Positions 22,871 to 35,324 of a DNA stretch of 64,000 nt are shown piece after piece. The position numbers and the translations under genes were made by a program. A model generated the notes under the pieces. The model saw only the letters and a list, made by a program, of their open reading frames with translations, had not been told where the DNA came from and did not search any database. The stretch spans positions 1,302,001 through 1,366,000 of the forward strand of contig JAZAYU010000001.1 of assembly GCA_038501625.1 (NCBI GenBank), written 5' to 3'. Origin of the DNA: Corbicula japonica (Eukaryota; Mollusca; Bivalvia; Venerida; Cyrenidae). Positions within the stretch are counted from its first letter, which is position 1. Each line of letters starts with the position of its first letter.

Positions 22871-23447
22871 TGTAATGTAATAGGAAAATTATGATAATAA
22901 TTTGCAAACATATTAGTTGTTGAACAATTACATTTTAAAATATTTATTAAGGGCCTTGTTAAGACTAATATCCTTTTCTGGATAACATAAAAAATCTTGT
23001 AATTATTTTAGCCACAGGTCATTTCATGTCTTCACCTGTAACTTTTAATTACATTGGACTCGATCTTGTCATGTTTAAGCAAGACGTTATATAACTGTCA
23101 TTGTATTTTTATATATTCTTCATGTCAAACAGTCATCTCGAACAGTAATTAGTCTGCATGAACAGTCTATGGTATTGCATAAAAGCCAGAGATATTGTTC
23201 TGTATTGGGGAAGAAGTGAACGGCCGGACGGCCGGAATGGGCCACGTAAGGCTCATAGGAAATGACACTTAGAAATTTACTAGGAATATTTATACTTATA
23301 TGAAAGAACTGTTTATGTTTTAGAAAGTCGGTTTCAACATTAAATAAACTGTTAAAAGCTTAAGATATATAAAGTTATTTCGGAACTTAACTAGTGTTCG
23401 TGTTATTACACCCTGAGACCTTTGTAAGAATTAACCACTACGTTACA
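22871..23447 (+). repeat. 3' LTR, 577 bp
   Basis: Same length and apparently same sequence as the LTR at 20548-21124. It is preceded by a polypurine tract and followed by the AGAT target duplication. Confidence 0.93.
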
Positions 23448-23520
23448 AGATCATACGGCACGGATGTGTATTCTGATCTGGATCTATTCTGGTAACCCAT
23501 GTGATAAGAGTAAAGAGTTA
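23448..23520 (+). repeat. Right part of the MITE interrupted by the LTR element
   Basis: Contains CGGCACGGATGTG, TCTGATCTGGATCT and a right end resembling that of the MITE at 57990-58200. Confidence 0.6.
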
Positions 23521-24171
23521 TGTTTTTAATTTTTCATTCCAGTCATATTATCATTTTGCCGTTCATCCTGGGGGAGACATATTATTTCAACGGCTATAAT
23601 ATTATATAGCCTAATTACATCGAATGATAATGTTAAATCTAACCGATATGTATATCACCTTGAAGACTTTATCTTGTAATAATGATAATAATTCGTAACA
23701 ATCATCCAGCATTCATTAAGAAATAGTTTATTTAGTTAAATATGTAAATTTCAAATTAAAAATTCCTCTTTTTTTACATGACATTAAAACCTTGAATTCT
23801 ACACTATCGACTATATCGCAATTATTGTGTCAAAGCATTGTGTTATTTAATGTCAGGTTAAGAAAATTTATATATTTTATCAATTTTATTGTACGTGACC
23901 CAAGGGATGAGTGCAATTTTTTAAAGACCCTATTTCATTTTTGGTACAAGTTAAAATCTGTATGGCATCTACAGCGTGTAATTCAGCGACGTAATAAAAA
24001 TGTCTGATATTGAAAATATGGATTTTAGCTCAACAACGCTTCCTTTATACATAATGCATCTCTAGAAAAAATCGTGTATGTCGGAGTGGATTTCTGCAAG
24101 TCAGTGGAAGGCCGTGGTAACATGCTACACCGAGATCCTTACATAGCCTTCTTGGTCTCATATGTAACATA

Positions 24172-24743
24172 TACACTCACCAAAGTTCTAATTGGTCACT
24201 ATTTGTATGTATGTTTTATTTTAGAAAGACAATGAATTCACTCTTTATTTATGATCATATGCCAACAACAGCCTTCAACTTAAGCTTTAATCTCGTAATG
24301 TTTGACTTCGGAACAGTTTGGCGAGAGCTATCCTTAATTTGGCTAAAAATGCATTTCTTGCAAAAAAGGTCAAGCAAACAGAAATTTGCTCTTAATTTCT
24401 TGTTTCGTTTTAATAGGACCGCTCATTAGTAGGAAAAACATAAAAACTTTTTAATCAACAGCACATTTGTTTAAATAAATCCCATTCAAAGTATCCAATT
24501 TTAAAATTACCTCCTGATCAATAAAAGACTGTTCTAATTTTTACCCTGCGGTGTAAGTAAAGGTATTGAATTCATTTAAGAAAACAATCAATGAAGATCG
24601 AAAGACGTTAGAGAATTGATTAGAACTGATTTCAAGACAAAACAGTTCTTTCCGCAACCTCTCTTGACGTAGGGAAGAAGCAAAACTAGCTTACATTGTA
24701 AACAAATACAACTGATGACCAATTAGAACTTTGTTTGAGTGTA
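24172..24743. mobile_element. TIR element of ~572 bp
   Basis: Left TACACTCACCAAAGTTCTAA then TTGGTCA; right TGACCAATTAGAACTTTG then TTTGAGTGTA. The TIRs are about 28 bp. No transposase is recognised inside. Confidence 0.75.
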
Positions 24744-25737
24744 GAAACAATGGTATGATTCTTAACAGTGTGGACTTTTTGGTCACTTCTTTTTTGATAG
24801 AATATGACAAAGATGGGAAAGGATATTTGAAAGTCAGATAAAAAAGACTAAACTGTCTTTGGACAGTAATAGAACAAAGTAATTTGCAATTCCATCACTG
24901 CTTCTTGTCAGACTTAATTAACCCGAGTCTGTGTATATTCATGGAACGATGCAAGAAGTGTCACCTAGTTACAAATATAACTGAATGCTCATGTTTAACA
25001 AATAGATCTATAGTCAATAAAATAGAAGAAAAAGAAAGTTTGAAAGCCACCGAACAAGTAAACATCTCTCCAATATATATCAAATTCAATCCGTTTGCAA
25101 CAAAATAACGCAATATCTGATCAAAGTGTCAAAGAACTATCATCTGGAGGGTTTTATGAGTATGACGACTTAATTTAAAAGTTACATTATGCGAGCGCCA
25201 TCAACACTGGGACGATTCCTGTTGTAGATGCCCATAAAGACCTTACTAAAAAACGCTTTTAACGTAAATACACAAAAAGTTACACAGTCATTAAGAACCT
25301 TGTTTTTTTTTTTAGTTTTTGGTTATTTACTCGTCAGATTATTTTGATTTGCTTATGAAGGGATGGTCAACAGGTGAAAGTTGAGCTCCAGGGTTGGGTG
25401 CAAGATTTCCAAAAAAAAAAAAGAGTTCGACTTGGGGGCAGTCTTAGGGTAGTTATAATTTCACTTACTGGCCAAAATCTCATGAAAATTTAATATTTCT
25501 GCTCCCAAAAAGTTGATCGAGCGACCCCACTGGACCACTCCGTATCCGCCCCTGGGCTTTTCCCGCAAAACAACACATCCCGAATCTACGTGAAAGTCCG
25601 CTGGTGATACGATGTTGTTGACCGGTGAACATGGAATCCACGTGCAATCATTCAGAAAGAACGAATGCATCTATACATCATAATGCCAAGTGACCACCGA
25701 TTGCCTATTCGGACCACTTTTAAATTAACAAATCAGG

Positions 25738-25918
25738 GTCGAAGGTTATAAAACTGAGCATGGAAACCAGTATCAAATCTCAAGCATCTGATTGACCACA
25801 AGTGCATCTGATATCAGTCGCCATTTCAGCCAATTAGATGCTTGAGATTTGATTTCAGCCAATCAGATGCTTGAGATTTGAGGCTGGTGCCCCACTCAGT
25901 TTTATAACCGTCAGCCCA
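25738..25918. mobile_element. Foldback hairpin family, rearranged (type B)
   Basis: Outer arms GGTTATAAAACTGAGCATGG and CTCAGTTTTATAACC are present. The centre is scrambled, with the right arm CAGCCAATCAGATGCTTGAG repeated. Confidence 0.75.
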
Positions 25919-28522
25919 GATCTTAAAGCTGACTATTCACAGTTCAGAGTGGAATATTTAAATGTCTCAGTTGTGTTTAATATCAACTATGCCACTATGT
26001 TATGCTTGAAAATGAGCGAAAATGAGAGAAAGTCGTTAAACAATGGACTAATCAGTGCGTTTTAGGATTTTGGATCTGGTAAGGGCGAATTATAATGTGT
26101 AAGTAACGTTATAACAATATTGATTTTAAACGTATTCACTTGTACTTTGACTGTGTAAGAATATCACATCACATTCTTTGTTTGCATGTCTTTTAGAGTT
26201 TATACTATAAATGTTGGTATTTGAAAATAGTTTTGCCTTAACACGTCACCAGGCACTTTTAATGCTGTTTAGAATGATAGTTCATGGCCACTTGCGGTCA
26301 AATCTTGTATTAGTTGGTTACAGAATGATTGAATAAGATAAATACGTCAAGAATAAATAGGCCTATGTAATATTTGTATGAATGTTGAAAATAAAGCGAC
26401 CTTGCGTTTTGATGCCGTTCTTGTAAAGTTAACTGCGACGGTTTTTATAATAACAACAAGAAAATATGTACCAACGCATTCATAATTAGTATTTGTCTGC
26501 TGAACGCTGTATACTGTTCATTTCTATTAAAATTATTGTGCCTCATACTTGGTCCTGTATTCGCATAAAATGAATACTGGAAATTACGATAATGTTTACC
26601 TATAGATCGCATTTTAAAATTGAATTTAGGAATGTTAGGGTATACCCATTATTTGGAACCGTATAGATTAAATAAACGACGAATTTTCATAAGAGGGGAT
26701 TTCGACCGAGATTCCACACAAAGGGCAAACAGAAAAAAGGAAGACTCAATTTTACAATTTTCTGATTGCTTGTTCCTGTACAGTTTAACCAAAAGAAATC
26801 AAATTTCCATAGAACTCAATGTTAAATTCTCAATATTCAAAGTACATTTAACATGATTTCTATCATCTTAATTCCTAGACAACCATATATTGCTGTGAAG
26901 ACCTACATTTTATCTATTTAAAAAAAAAAAAAAACCAACAGAAAATGGGGATTAACTTACTTTAAAGAAATTTACTGATCTCTAACCGAACAGACCCTAT
27001 TTTAAACGCGTTATCGCAAATTCGGTGCCAAAAATATAAATCCACTGTTCCGGAACTAGAACGCCTCTACCAAACGAGATAATAGGCATGGAATCGCTTT
27101 CATTTATTTTCCTGGCATGTTATTCTTGGAAACAAACCACAAACAGGCCGATTGATTTCTAACGGTTAAGAGGCCCCCAGATGAAGAGAAAAAATATCAT
27201 ATATTAATACAAACTATATTCGAATACTGAGTGTAGGTGTTATACAACCTACAGAGAAAACATTGAAAGGCTTAGTACCAAACCCGTCTATTTATGTTCG
27301 ATACGAAAAAACTACTCTTCCCTACATCCCCGCAAAAAATGCGAACAATATAAATGGTATATCGCCGCGAGGTTCTCCAATGTGTACGTTTGTACTTTCT
27401 CGCAAAAGAAGGAACAAAGTTGTTTTAGAATAGTAAATCGCCACAAGATTTCCACAATTTGTATACACCAAGTAAAAGCGTTTCAAAATATCACGTAACA
27501 ATGTAACCGCACACTACCAATGCGCAAGCGCTAACTTTGTGAACACCTTACTAATAGGTTATGTAAGAAATATAGAAACCTTTTGTTTAAGTTGGTAGAC
27601 ATTCAATGACATCTCGATGTACATGTTTAATGTCTAAGACACAATAAAACAATTCGTTGAAATAATTGCATTGTTATTTCTTTTATTTTACATTGCAATA
27701 TACATCGTATGATTTTGGCACATTAAATGCAGCATGCAATAGTAAAATTCATGTTGTTATATCAAAACTTTCAACTATTAAAACTGGTTTTAAAAAAGAA
27801 TAGAAAAAATTCATTTCATACAATTATATATCTGGTATTTCCTTTTCTTTTTTTTCTAACAAGGCTTATGCATTGTTATATAAGATCTATACAATTGTCA
27901 GAAAAAAAAGAGCACAAGGCACATTCATCTAGATGCTACATGCGCTTTAGCAGCTCTCCGACATCACAATAACCCTGCAGTTTCAGTTGCACAGATAAAT
28001 ACCAATTTAATTTTCTAACTTGCTTGAAAACACATTTGATTAAAAAGTAAACTAGAACCACTGTAAACACAACTAACAAATACCTTTTCAAATTTCAATT
28101 TAAAAGTATAGACAATAAGATATTTGCTTTTAATTGGTTTTACTATTATACTCGTATGCATGCAAACTGTCAAAGACCATTGACTACTGCCCACTCTTTC
28201 CCCTGCAACACCTTCCCCACCCCAGTTCCGTGTACCTATCTGATATTGTTTGTTGCGTCAAACAATAACGACAAAAAAATAAAATATGCACTTCATATTG
28301 GTAGGCAAAGGTCAATTTTACAATCTAACTTCCCAAAATGGTTTGTCTCAATAATTTTTCATGTATGAAATGACTAAACTTTAGTTTACAATTCAAAGAA
28401 ATAATAGTAGTTCTTAAGCATCTCATTTAAACCTTTCATTAAATCTTTCTTTTGTCCAGCATGTAAAATTAAATTTATATAAACATATTTATCGAAGGAT
28501 ATTGTGAGATAAACTACGCACT

Positions 28523-28660
28523 AAAGATTATAAAATTGAGTTTTGAAATCAGTGACAAATCTCAAGCATCTGATTGGCTGAAATGACGACCAGTCACCAT
28601 TTCAGCCAATCACATGCTAGAGATTTGAAACTGGTTTCCATTCTCAGTTTTCTTAACAAG
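28523..28660. mobile_element. Foldback hairpin family, chimeric A/B copy
   Basis: The left arm has type-A TTTTGAAATCAGT; the right arm has type-B CTGGTTTCCATTCTCAG. The centre GATTGGCTGAAATGACGACC is complementary to its right half with some mismatches. Confidence 0.75.
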
Positions 28661-30099
28661 TCAATAATAAACTTCGAATTGTATCTATTACAAAAATATT
28701 TGAGTTTAAGGTCATTTTTATTTATTTAAACTTATAACAAATACTGGGGATATTGAACTTCTAAACTAAAAAAGTTAATAATTTTATCAGCGCGTCTATT
28801 AAAAAGTGGCGTCATCATACATACATACGAACTCATACTCGTATAACTGTATTCTTGAAAAAACATGAATTGTTTATTTCACTGAACACAAAGTTTCTTT
28901 AAAAAAAAGTAACATTATCTTAATTAATTGTTTTCCTAAAAGTCATAAAATTACGGCATAATAATTTAAAATATTTCATATGTCTTTAGCATTTTTGTCA
29001 AAAGAAATATGGTTAATATATCCTTGTATGAATTTTTACTTAATGCCAGGTGAAATGTGATTTAAATGACATCGAAACAATGAATTTCAATGTTTTAAAA
29101 TATTTTTACATTACGGAAACATTAAAATAGCAAAATTTCTGAAATGTTTGCAGCAAAGTGTTGTTATGATGCAAAAATGTTTGTAAGTACTATTAAGAAA
29201 GGAACATAATTATTACAAGCCTCTGTAAAATATAAAATAACATATTGCATGGCATATATTGACTTATGGTAAAAAAAACTATTAAAATGTAATATTTGTC
29301 AAATAAATTGTGTTACCTACAATTATAAATAAATAACCGCCTCCCCCCTACCCCCACCCCTACCCGCTTATTGTAATATGTACTAAAGACTATGCTTAAC
29401 GTAAATGAATAAAGCTTATCTTACTGTTTACTCAATCTATCAACATCTAATCGTACTTGAACTAAATATGACACGTTTCCACTATTGGAGCAGACAGTAT
29501 TTGGTCTTTAATCTTTTCAATAACAGTGCACATGCTTTACTTACCGGTGTTACATAGTGAGTGTTTATCAGTGAATTTTGGTATCAAAAGGGTATTTTCG
29601 ATCAAGCAAGTACATGTAGTATAAAATATTTGCTGCAAATTATTACTAAATTTATTTTCCTTTCAATCAAATATATAAGTTGTTTTTAAAATAAAGTCAG
29701 CATAAACCCAGGAACTTAAATACAAATAAGTTAAGTATTTTTAAAAGCATCACCCATCTCTAACTTAATACGATTTCTGTACAACTTAATGAATCGTCAT
29801 TTAAATTGCCAAAAACGATGAATTTCAATTGAATGTTAGGGCTTCGCAGTATAATTATATTAATAAAAATATAAATACAAACATAATTAAAACAAATTTC
29901 ATCTCTTGAAAGGGCTGGACTGAAAACATTATTGGTCTATTTGTCAAAGAATAACTGCCTTCAACTAAGGTATTTAACACTTAACATACAATGTTTCCTC
30001 ATATAACATGTTAAGAAACCATATCAAAATTTATCACAATACAGCTGCTAGAATCTAGGTCTAGGAACATGTTTTGTTGGAGGTTCCACGGGGTTTATG
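28661..30099. other. No gene recognised
   Basis: Very AT-rich, no long frame, no repeat recognised; downstream flank of gene A. Confidence 0.5.
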
Positions 30100-30105
30100 T
30101 TTATT
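30100..30105 (-). promoter_or_regulatory. Candidate poly(A) signal for gene A
   Basis: TTTATT on the plus strand reads AATAAA on the minus strand, about 65 bases past the stop codon of gene A. The spacing fits a short 3' UTR. Such hexamers are common in AT-rich DNA, so this rests on position only. Confidence 0.4.
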
Positions 30106-30166
30106 TACAATGGTAACGGCTTATATTTTCTAGCTATAAATACTGCCAAAGACTTATATCTATTTG

Positions 30167-31144
30167 CTATGAATGTCTCTGTCTGTCACCAGAAACTAAT
30201 ATCATATTGTCTGATCCAGGTCTTCTACGTTCAGATGCTATATTATCAGGTATTTTAAAGTTCTTTGGCAAAGATGACGTCCTTCTTACCGTTTCTGATC
30301 TCTGCCTCCACACGTTGTAACTGTGGGAGTTATTAGATCCATTGACCCATGGTTTCTCATAGCGTCTTGTAATTTCCACAGCCCGCCTTGCATTGGCAAT
30401 AAACTGTTTATAACTTGGCTGGGCTTTCACCCTAGCTGAAATATCCGGGAAAAGTGTCTTAGCCACTCGGGCATGAGCTTCTGCTCGTTTGTTTTTGTCT
30501 TCTAGTTTTGCAATATATTCCTTTGTTTTCTTTTCCAAGTCAGATAAAGAAACCCTTGAGTTTTGCGTTTTGCGTTTATAGAGCAAACTTTGAGGGATAT
30601 GGTCCGAATGGGTTTGTGGTTTGGTTTTAGTTTCACTAGATTGTGTGGAGAGTTTTGCATCGCCATGCGTCTGTTGTTTTGTCGATCTTGGTGAGATATT
30701 TTCTGTCACTGTTTTAAATTCAGCACTACTTGAAATCTGTTTTAATCCCTTAGTTCTATCAAAAGGTATTTCATAAACAGTTTCTTCAATAACACCATTT
30801 TGATCATCTTCATCCTCACACTTTCCATCGAACGTGTCAAAATCTTCAAAAACATCTATATCAATATGATCACTAAAAGTCACTCGCAGGTTTTTCCTCT
30901 TGGATAATTTACTAGGAAGAACACGTTCGGAATACTCCGGCGTCTCATCGTCTATTTCAATATAGTCAAAGTACTGCTTGCGCTGCTGTGGTGGCGACTT
31001 GTGTACAGTGATCGTCGCGTCGTAGTTTTCCATGTAATAGTCACTTTCCTTTTTCTTTGTGCCTGATGGTTCTTTCATCGTCGGACTGCTCGAATCTTTC
31101 CTCTCACCGATAAGTAAGCTGGAATTAGAAACAGGTTCTGCCAT
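30167..31144 (-). CDS. Uncharacterised disordered protein A, four-gene G-x6-Y-x2-W family, RVTF motif
   Basis: Intact single-exon reading frame of 325 codons. I start at the ATG whose context has G at -3 and G at +4, giving MAEPVSNSS; the frame extends three codons upstream only from a non-ATG codon. The protein is rich in Ser, Lys, Asp and Glu, with no signal peptide or membrane segment, so probably cytosolic or nuclear and largely disordered. Residues 87-90 are RVTF, followed by SDHIDID, an RVxF-type protein phosphatase 1 docking match also seen in protein D (KVNF then HEHVDI). An acidic stretch follows (about 100-120). The C-terminal module, about residues 229-298, contains TLFPD, YKQFI, AVEITRR, PWVNG, Y276 and W279, then RRTS and SLPKNFK, and aligns clearly with protein B. 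An AATAAA on the minus strand lies at 30100-30105. Function unknown; an unseen 5' exon cannot be excluded. Confidence 0.75.
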   Translation of the reverse strand: MAEPVSNSSLLIGERKDSSSPTMKEPSGTKKKESDYYMENYDATITVHKSPPQQRKQYFDYIEIDDETPEYSERVLPSKLSKRKNLRVTFSDHIDIDVFEDFDTFDGKCEDEDDQNGVIEETVYEIPFDRTKGLKQISSSAEFKTVTENISPRSTKQQTHGDAKLSTQSSETKTKPQTHSDHIPQSLLYKRKTQNSRVSLSDLEKKTKEYIAKLEDKNKRAEAHARVAKTLFPDISARVKAQPSYKQFIANARRAVEITRRYEKPWVNGSNNSHSYNVWRQRSETVRRTSSLPKNFKIPDNIASERRRPGSDNMILVSGDRQRHS

Positions 31145-33867
31145 TGCAAGCACCGAGTTTCCTTTAAGGGAGCACAGATATTAAATTCTTATAAGCCAAT
31201 ATTTCCGAATATGAATCTGTATTCGATTCATCGTTTAACAGAGAACTTATCTCCAATACTGTCTGTGTTACATTTCGTTTCAATTAGAACTTGAAAATTC
31301 CAACCCACTTTTCTATGCACATTCGATATATATAATCAACGAACTACCCTAACTCCTGAGTAACTGTGAAGGAGAAGCGATAATCATTGTTCAAACAAAT
31401 TGAAATAGATTTCTATAATATTCAATGATGTTTTTTCTTATTCAAATCGTATTCTTTTGGTAAGTGAAAAGTCGACACATACTTGTAATGATTAGTGATA
31501 ATTTGTGAAGGTAAACAAACTATTTTGATAACTTCTAGATCAATAATTTAATCTCAATTCTTATTTACATTCAAGCTTTTCGGATTTGTTTATACAAAAT
31601 TTATCGAACGATTTTACGTTGAATAGTTTTCACTCAATTTTTCTTACCTTCATTTTTTAATGTCCTAAAACACGAAACCCTCTCATCTGTTTAGGCTGAG
31701 CAATATAAGTCAAGCAAACTTCCCTTTTGACCTTAGGATTAAGCTATCGATAATCCGCTAAATCTATGACTTATCTTTATACATTCAAGTTTACGTTCGA
31801 TTTATTTTTCTTTTAATACTATTACTGTAAACAACTGATATTCATGCTTAACAAATTTATTTATGGAGTCTCCTTTTAGAATATCGAGCATTAATATAGC
31901 CTTCAAACTTATAGATTCAGGACCTTTGTTCGCGTAATGTGGAGAAACGCTTTTATAAGGTTTCGCAAACAAACACCCAAGATTTCTGAACTACTTTGGT
32001 TAGCTTCACTTGTTTTATTATTGTATGACATTACACTGAAATTAAATTAAACACCAAGGTCTCACTGTATAAGTATCGCCATTGACCAATTTCTATTTAA
32101 TCTTTCGTCTTAAATCTTTTTTATTCAATGTATTCAACAATTCAACATTAGAAAACTTTATAAAAGTCGATGGTATCTCTTCATTTAAAGTGGGAAATTT
32201 AATTGAGTGCCTCTTATCGACAATAAAAAGATCTTCTATAGATCACGTTTTAGACGTATTGTTCGAGACTTTCATTAAAGTGTATTTACCATGGGCTACA
32301 TTCAATAAAGCCGCATTTAATATATATTTTATTGCAAACATTATTGTCGAAAATTGCAACAATTTATTCCCGAAATTATCATAACCTATCTGAATAACAT
32401 AATTGACTCGTCGTTCTTCTGTATTTGGTTTCGTGCATTCTCCTACAGAGGTGTAGTATGCATAAATGTAATGGCCAAATAGCGAATAATGTACAAATGT
32501 AGACCTTAAGGTCTCCATACATGTTAAAATCATTTGCATCTATTCACAATACTGAACATCATATAAGCAAAAGTAACATGCGCAAAATAAAAAAAGAACT
32601 GATTAAAATATTCAGCTACAATATTTTTTGAGAATGTACTAAACTACAAAGCATACCTTATGAAATTCAAGAAATATTCTCATCGTGTCTGTTTTAGATT
32701 TAATGTCAAATCATTTTGCTATATCTTTTCAAAACCATTGATGCTCACTGCCAGCCCAAAAGTTGAGAATCATAGTGACCTGAGGCTGTATTTAAGTTTA
32801 ATGCTCAAGTTAATCGAAATATGTTGCTTTTTTATAGAATAGAAACACACGAAAGGAAATACCGTTTTCATAAGAACTATGGAATAGCTGTTTAAAACGT
32901 CTAGAAAAAATAACACAGATATCTCGTAAACACTTATCTATGTCTCGGTCATCAGTCAAAATAATGTCAGGTGTTTAAATAATACAGCAATATGTTTTGA
33001 CCTTGAAACCGAAAGTAGACATAATCGGTCTTTCATAAATTTCTTAAAAAACCCGAACAGTATTTCTGATGAGTCTCCATAACTTATTGTACATTAACAT
33101 ATGCTCAGTACATAATTACATGTATATGAATTTGTTAGATATGTTACACATGAGTATCAGAGATCTTATGCAAACGGATTTCTTTTGTTTTACTATGTGC
33201 TTAATAATTAAAGAGATAATAAGATTGAACTGGGCGTGCATACGATTTATCCTCAGATAAGTACACGTCTTCACTGGCACTGAGCATTTATTTATGTTTC
33301 CTACAAATTTGTTTTTAAATTGTATTCAGTTTTTGCAACTTGCAATGTTATCCCCCCTCCCTCAGTGAGACTGCAAGTATTTTAGACTGATCAGGGTCTA
33401 TACTTGTCACCAACGTAGCTTAATTGTGACCAGCGGATTAAACTTTAATACTTCATTTACTTTTTGAAAATCTGTTATGAGAGATGATATCAGTAATGTC
33501 AATATTTATGTCAATCGGCGTCTTCGATTATTATTGTTATTATACTATTATTAAAGATAGCAATATTATCTCTGAAATATTATACATTTTGTTAAATTAA
33601 TAATAAAGCAAATAAACCGAACATCACCGCTGGCCAATATTTATTGCCTTATTATTTTAATAGCTTCACGAACCCACTTATTTTCATTAGTCAATTATAT
33701 CCTTGTATATAATTAGCTTCCAGTTTCCAGTTTGTCAAGGTCGCTATAAATTTGAATGAAACACCCATTTGCATATTGAATACACTAGCTCTCACAGGTA
33801 GAAATTAAAGTCTTTTACATAATTAAGTACGTAAACGTTATAAAATATTTCCAAAACATGTTAAAAA
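31145..33867. other. Upstream flank of gene A, unassigned
   Basis: Contains overlapping open frames of about 100 codons on opposite strands (32082-32384 plus; 32243-32539 minus). On the minus strand the frame can be continued past one TGA to about 32100, giving about 160 codons, which could be a decayed gene, but I recognise no family. No promoter is identifiable by eye. Confidence 0.4.
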
Positions 33868-34435
33868 GTGAAATATGCAAATCAGGAATGGCCACATCCA
33901 GAAAACATAGACTCTCCACACAGCCAAAAGTAGAGATGAGAAGAGAGGATGTTTATACAATGATCTGTTCCAAAAATACAATCACAAACAAATCAAGAAA
34001 GTGAGAACCCGATGTGTTACCGCTATAGAATAATCAGTGTCAAAACAATTTGCAACAGGAGGTTAAAACAAGTTCTAGGGTGCACCAACCTCACACTTGC
34101 CCCAAAAGATTCACATATGAATAATCAAGTTAAACTTAGCAAAAGCACACAAACAAATATATATAACATAAGCAGAAAATACCACAGCAAAGTAAAAGGG
34201 TAGGTACTCAATGACCTTTCCATCGTAACCCCTGGAGACAAATCAGCAAGAACACGATGGCAGGAATAAAATAAACAGATCAAGCTTTTAGGTTATTTTA
34301 CCGAATTTTCCATAAACCTACATAAACTCTTAAAGCAATTCCACCGTCCTGCAAACAAAGAGGTAAGCATAACGATCAACTGTAGATCGGTTAATCACCA
34401 GGCGGAGCGATGTAGAATATCATGTAAAGTTAATT
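33868..34435 (-). repeat. RT element 3' copy
   Basis: Begins GTGAAATATGCAAATCAGGA and extends to the AAAGAGGTAAGCATAACGAT and GGTTAATCACCAGG blocks. Confidence 0.85.
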
Positions 34436-34544
34436 TTAATGCAACACTTCTAGTATGTAAAAAACAATCCGGATGTAGTTTTGTAAGTCAATTTTAATGC
34501 AACACTTCTAGTATGTAAACAATCCGGATGTATTTTTGTAAGTA
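34430..34544 (+). repeat. Two-copy tandem repeat, ~57-bp unit
   Basis: AATTTTAATGCAACACTTCT followed by AGTATGTAAA, CAATCCGGATGTA and TTTTGTAAGT occurs twice in a row. It sits just beyond the RT element copy at 33868. Confidence 0.9.
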
Positions 34545-34736
34545 GTAAATTTGCATAATTAGGTTTTCAATAGGTCTTTTAAGACATCTCGATGTATATA
34601 CAACATTCCACTTTTTGGAAACCGAAACACGTGCATGCAATAATACGTAAAGATAATACTAAACTTTGAAACCGGCTACATGTACGCGGTTGACATCGTT
34701 GTAAAAGTGAAATACCATTAATTTTGATGTCAAAAA

Positions 34737-35035
34737 AGTGAAATAAGCATGACAAGAATGGCCACACCCAGAAAACACAGCCTCCCAAAAGATCCAAAAA
34801 ACGCAGACAGAAAAAGAGCGCATTCGTTTACACAATGATAAATCTTAAAAAGGATACCATCTGACGGGTAACCGCCAGAATCATTTGCCTCTGAGGATCG
34901 AATCCAGGTTCTATGGTGCGCAAGCATCACAAACACCCCAGAGTGAACTCAGCGAGAACATGATGATAGGAATAAAACAGATCTTTTCTATGTTCTTTTA
35001 CAGGTTTTCCTTATTAACCTTCATCAACTCTTATA
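34737..35035 (-). repeat. RT element 3' copy, internally deleted
   Basis: Begins GTGAAATAAGCATGACAAGA, contains ACACAGCCTCCC and GGTTCTATGGTGCGC, then jumps to AACTCAGCGAGAACATGATG; the middle is missing. Confidence 0.75.
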
Positions 35036-35324
35036 TGAATCATCATAAGAAGCCAATTCTCTGTATTATACATATGGCAATATTGTTCATTGCTTAATAT
35101 ACGTTGAATTAAATCCACTTGCAAGTTACAAATGTATTTAGTTATTATGTAAGGGTTCCAAACGTATAGTCGGATGGAACGAATGATGTGAAGACGGATG
35201 GACAATAACCGCTTTAAAACAAGACATACGTATCAATTACGACGCTACTTTTTTAGTTACATGCATGGTTATAACATCAGGTTTTCATAACCGCATTTAA
35301 TCGCTTCAAATATTAACTGTATAT

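Larger units (their letters stand above)
20548..23447 (+). mobile_element. Complete non-autonomous LTR retrotransposon, recent insertion
   Basis: 2,900 bp with LTRs at 20548-21124 and 22871-23447, flanked by AGAT on each side (20544-20547 and 23448-23451), a 4-bp target-site duplication. Order: LTR, primer-binding site, about 1.75-kb interior, polypurine tract, LTR. The interior has no recognisable gag, protease, reverse transcriptase, RNase H or integrase in any frame, so it must have been mobilised by another element's proteins. Strand is set by the primer site and polypurine tract. The primer-site context resembles BEL/Pao or Ty3-type elements, but without pol the superfamily is undetermined. 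Confidence 0.92.
23521..28522. other. Mostly unassigned AT-rich DNA
   Basis: Apart from the TIR element at 24172 and the hairpin at 25738, nothing is recognised. A GGGGCGGATCCAG-like motif occurs at about 25540 (TATCCGCCCCTGG) and again at 57349, probably a scrap of a dispersed repeat. Confidence 0.45.

Noticed and set aside
32082..32539. Overlapping ~100-codon frames on both strands
   Set aside because: No family recognised on either strand; the minus-strand frame needs a stop to be read through to extend. Kept only as a note in the flank entry.
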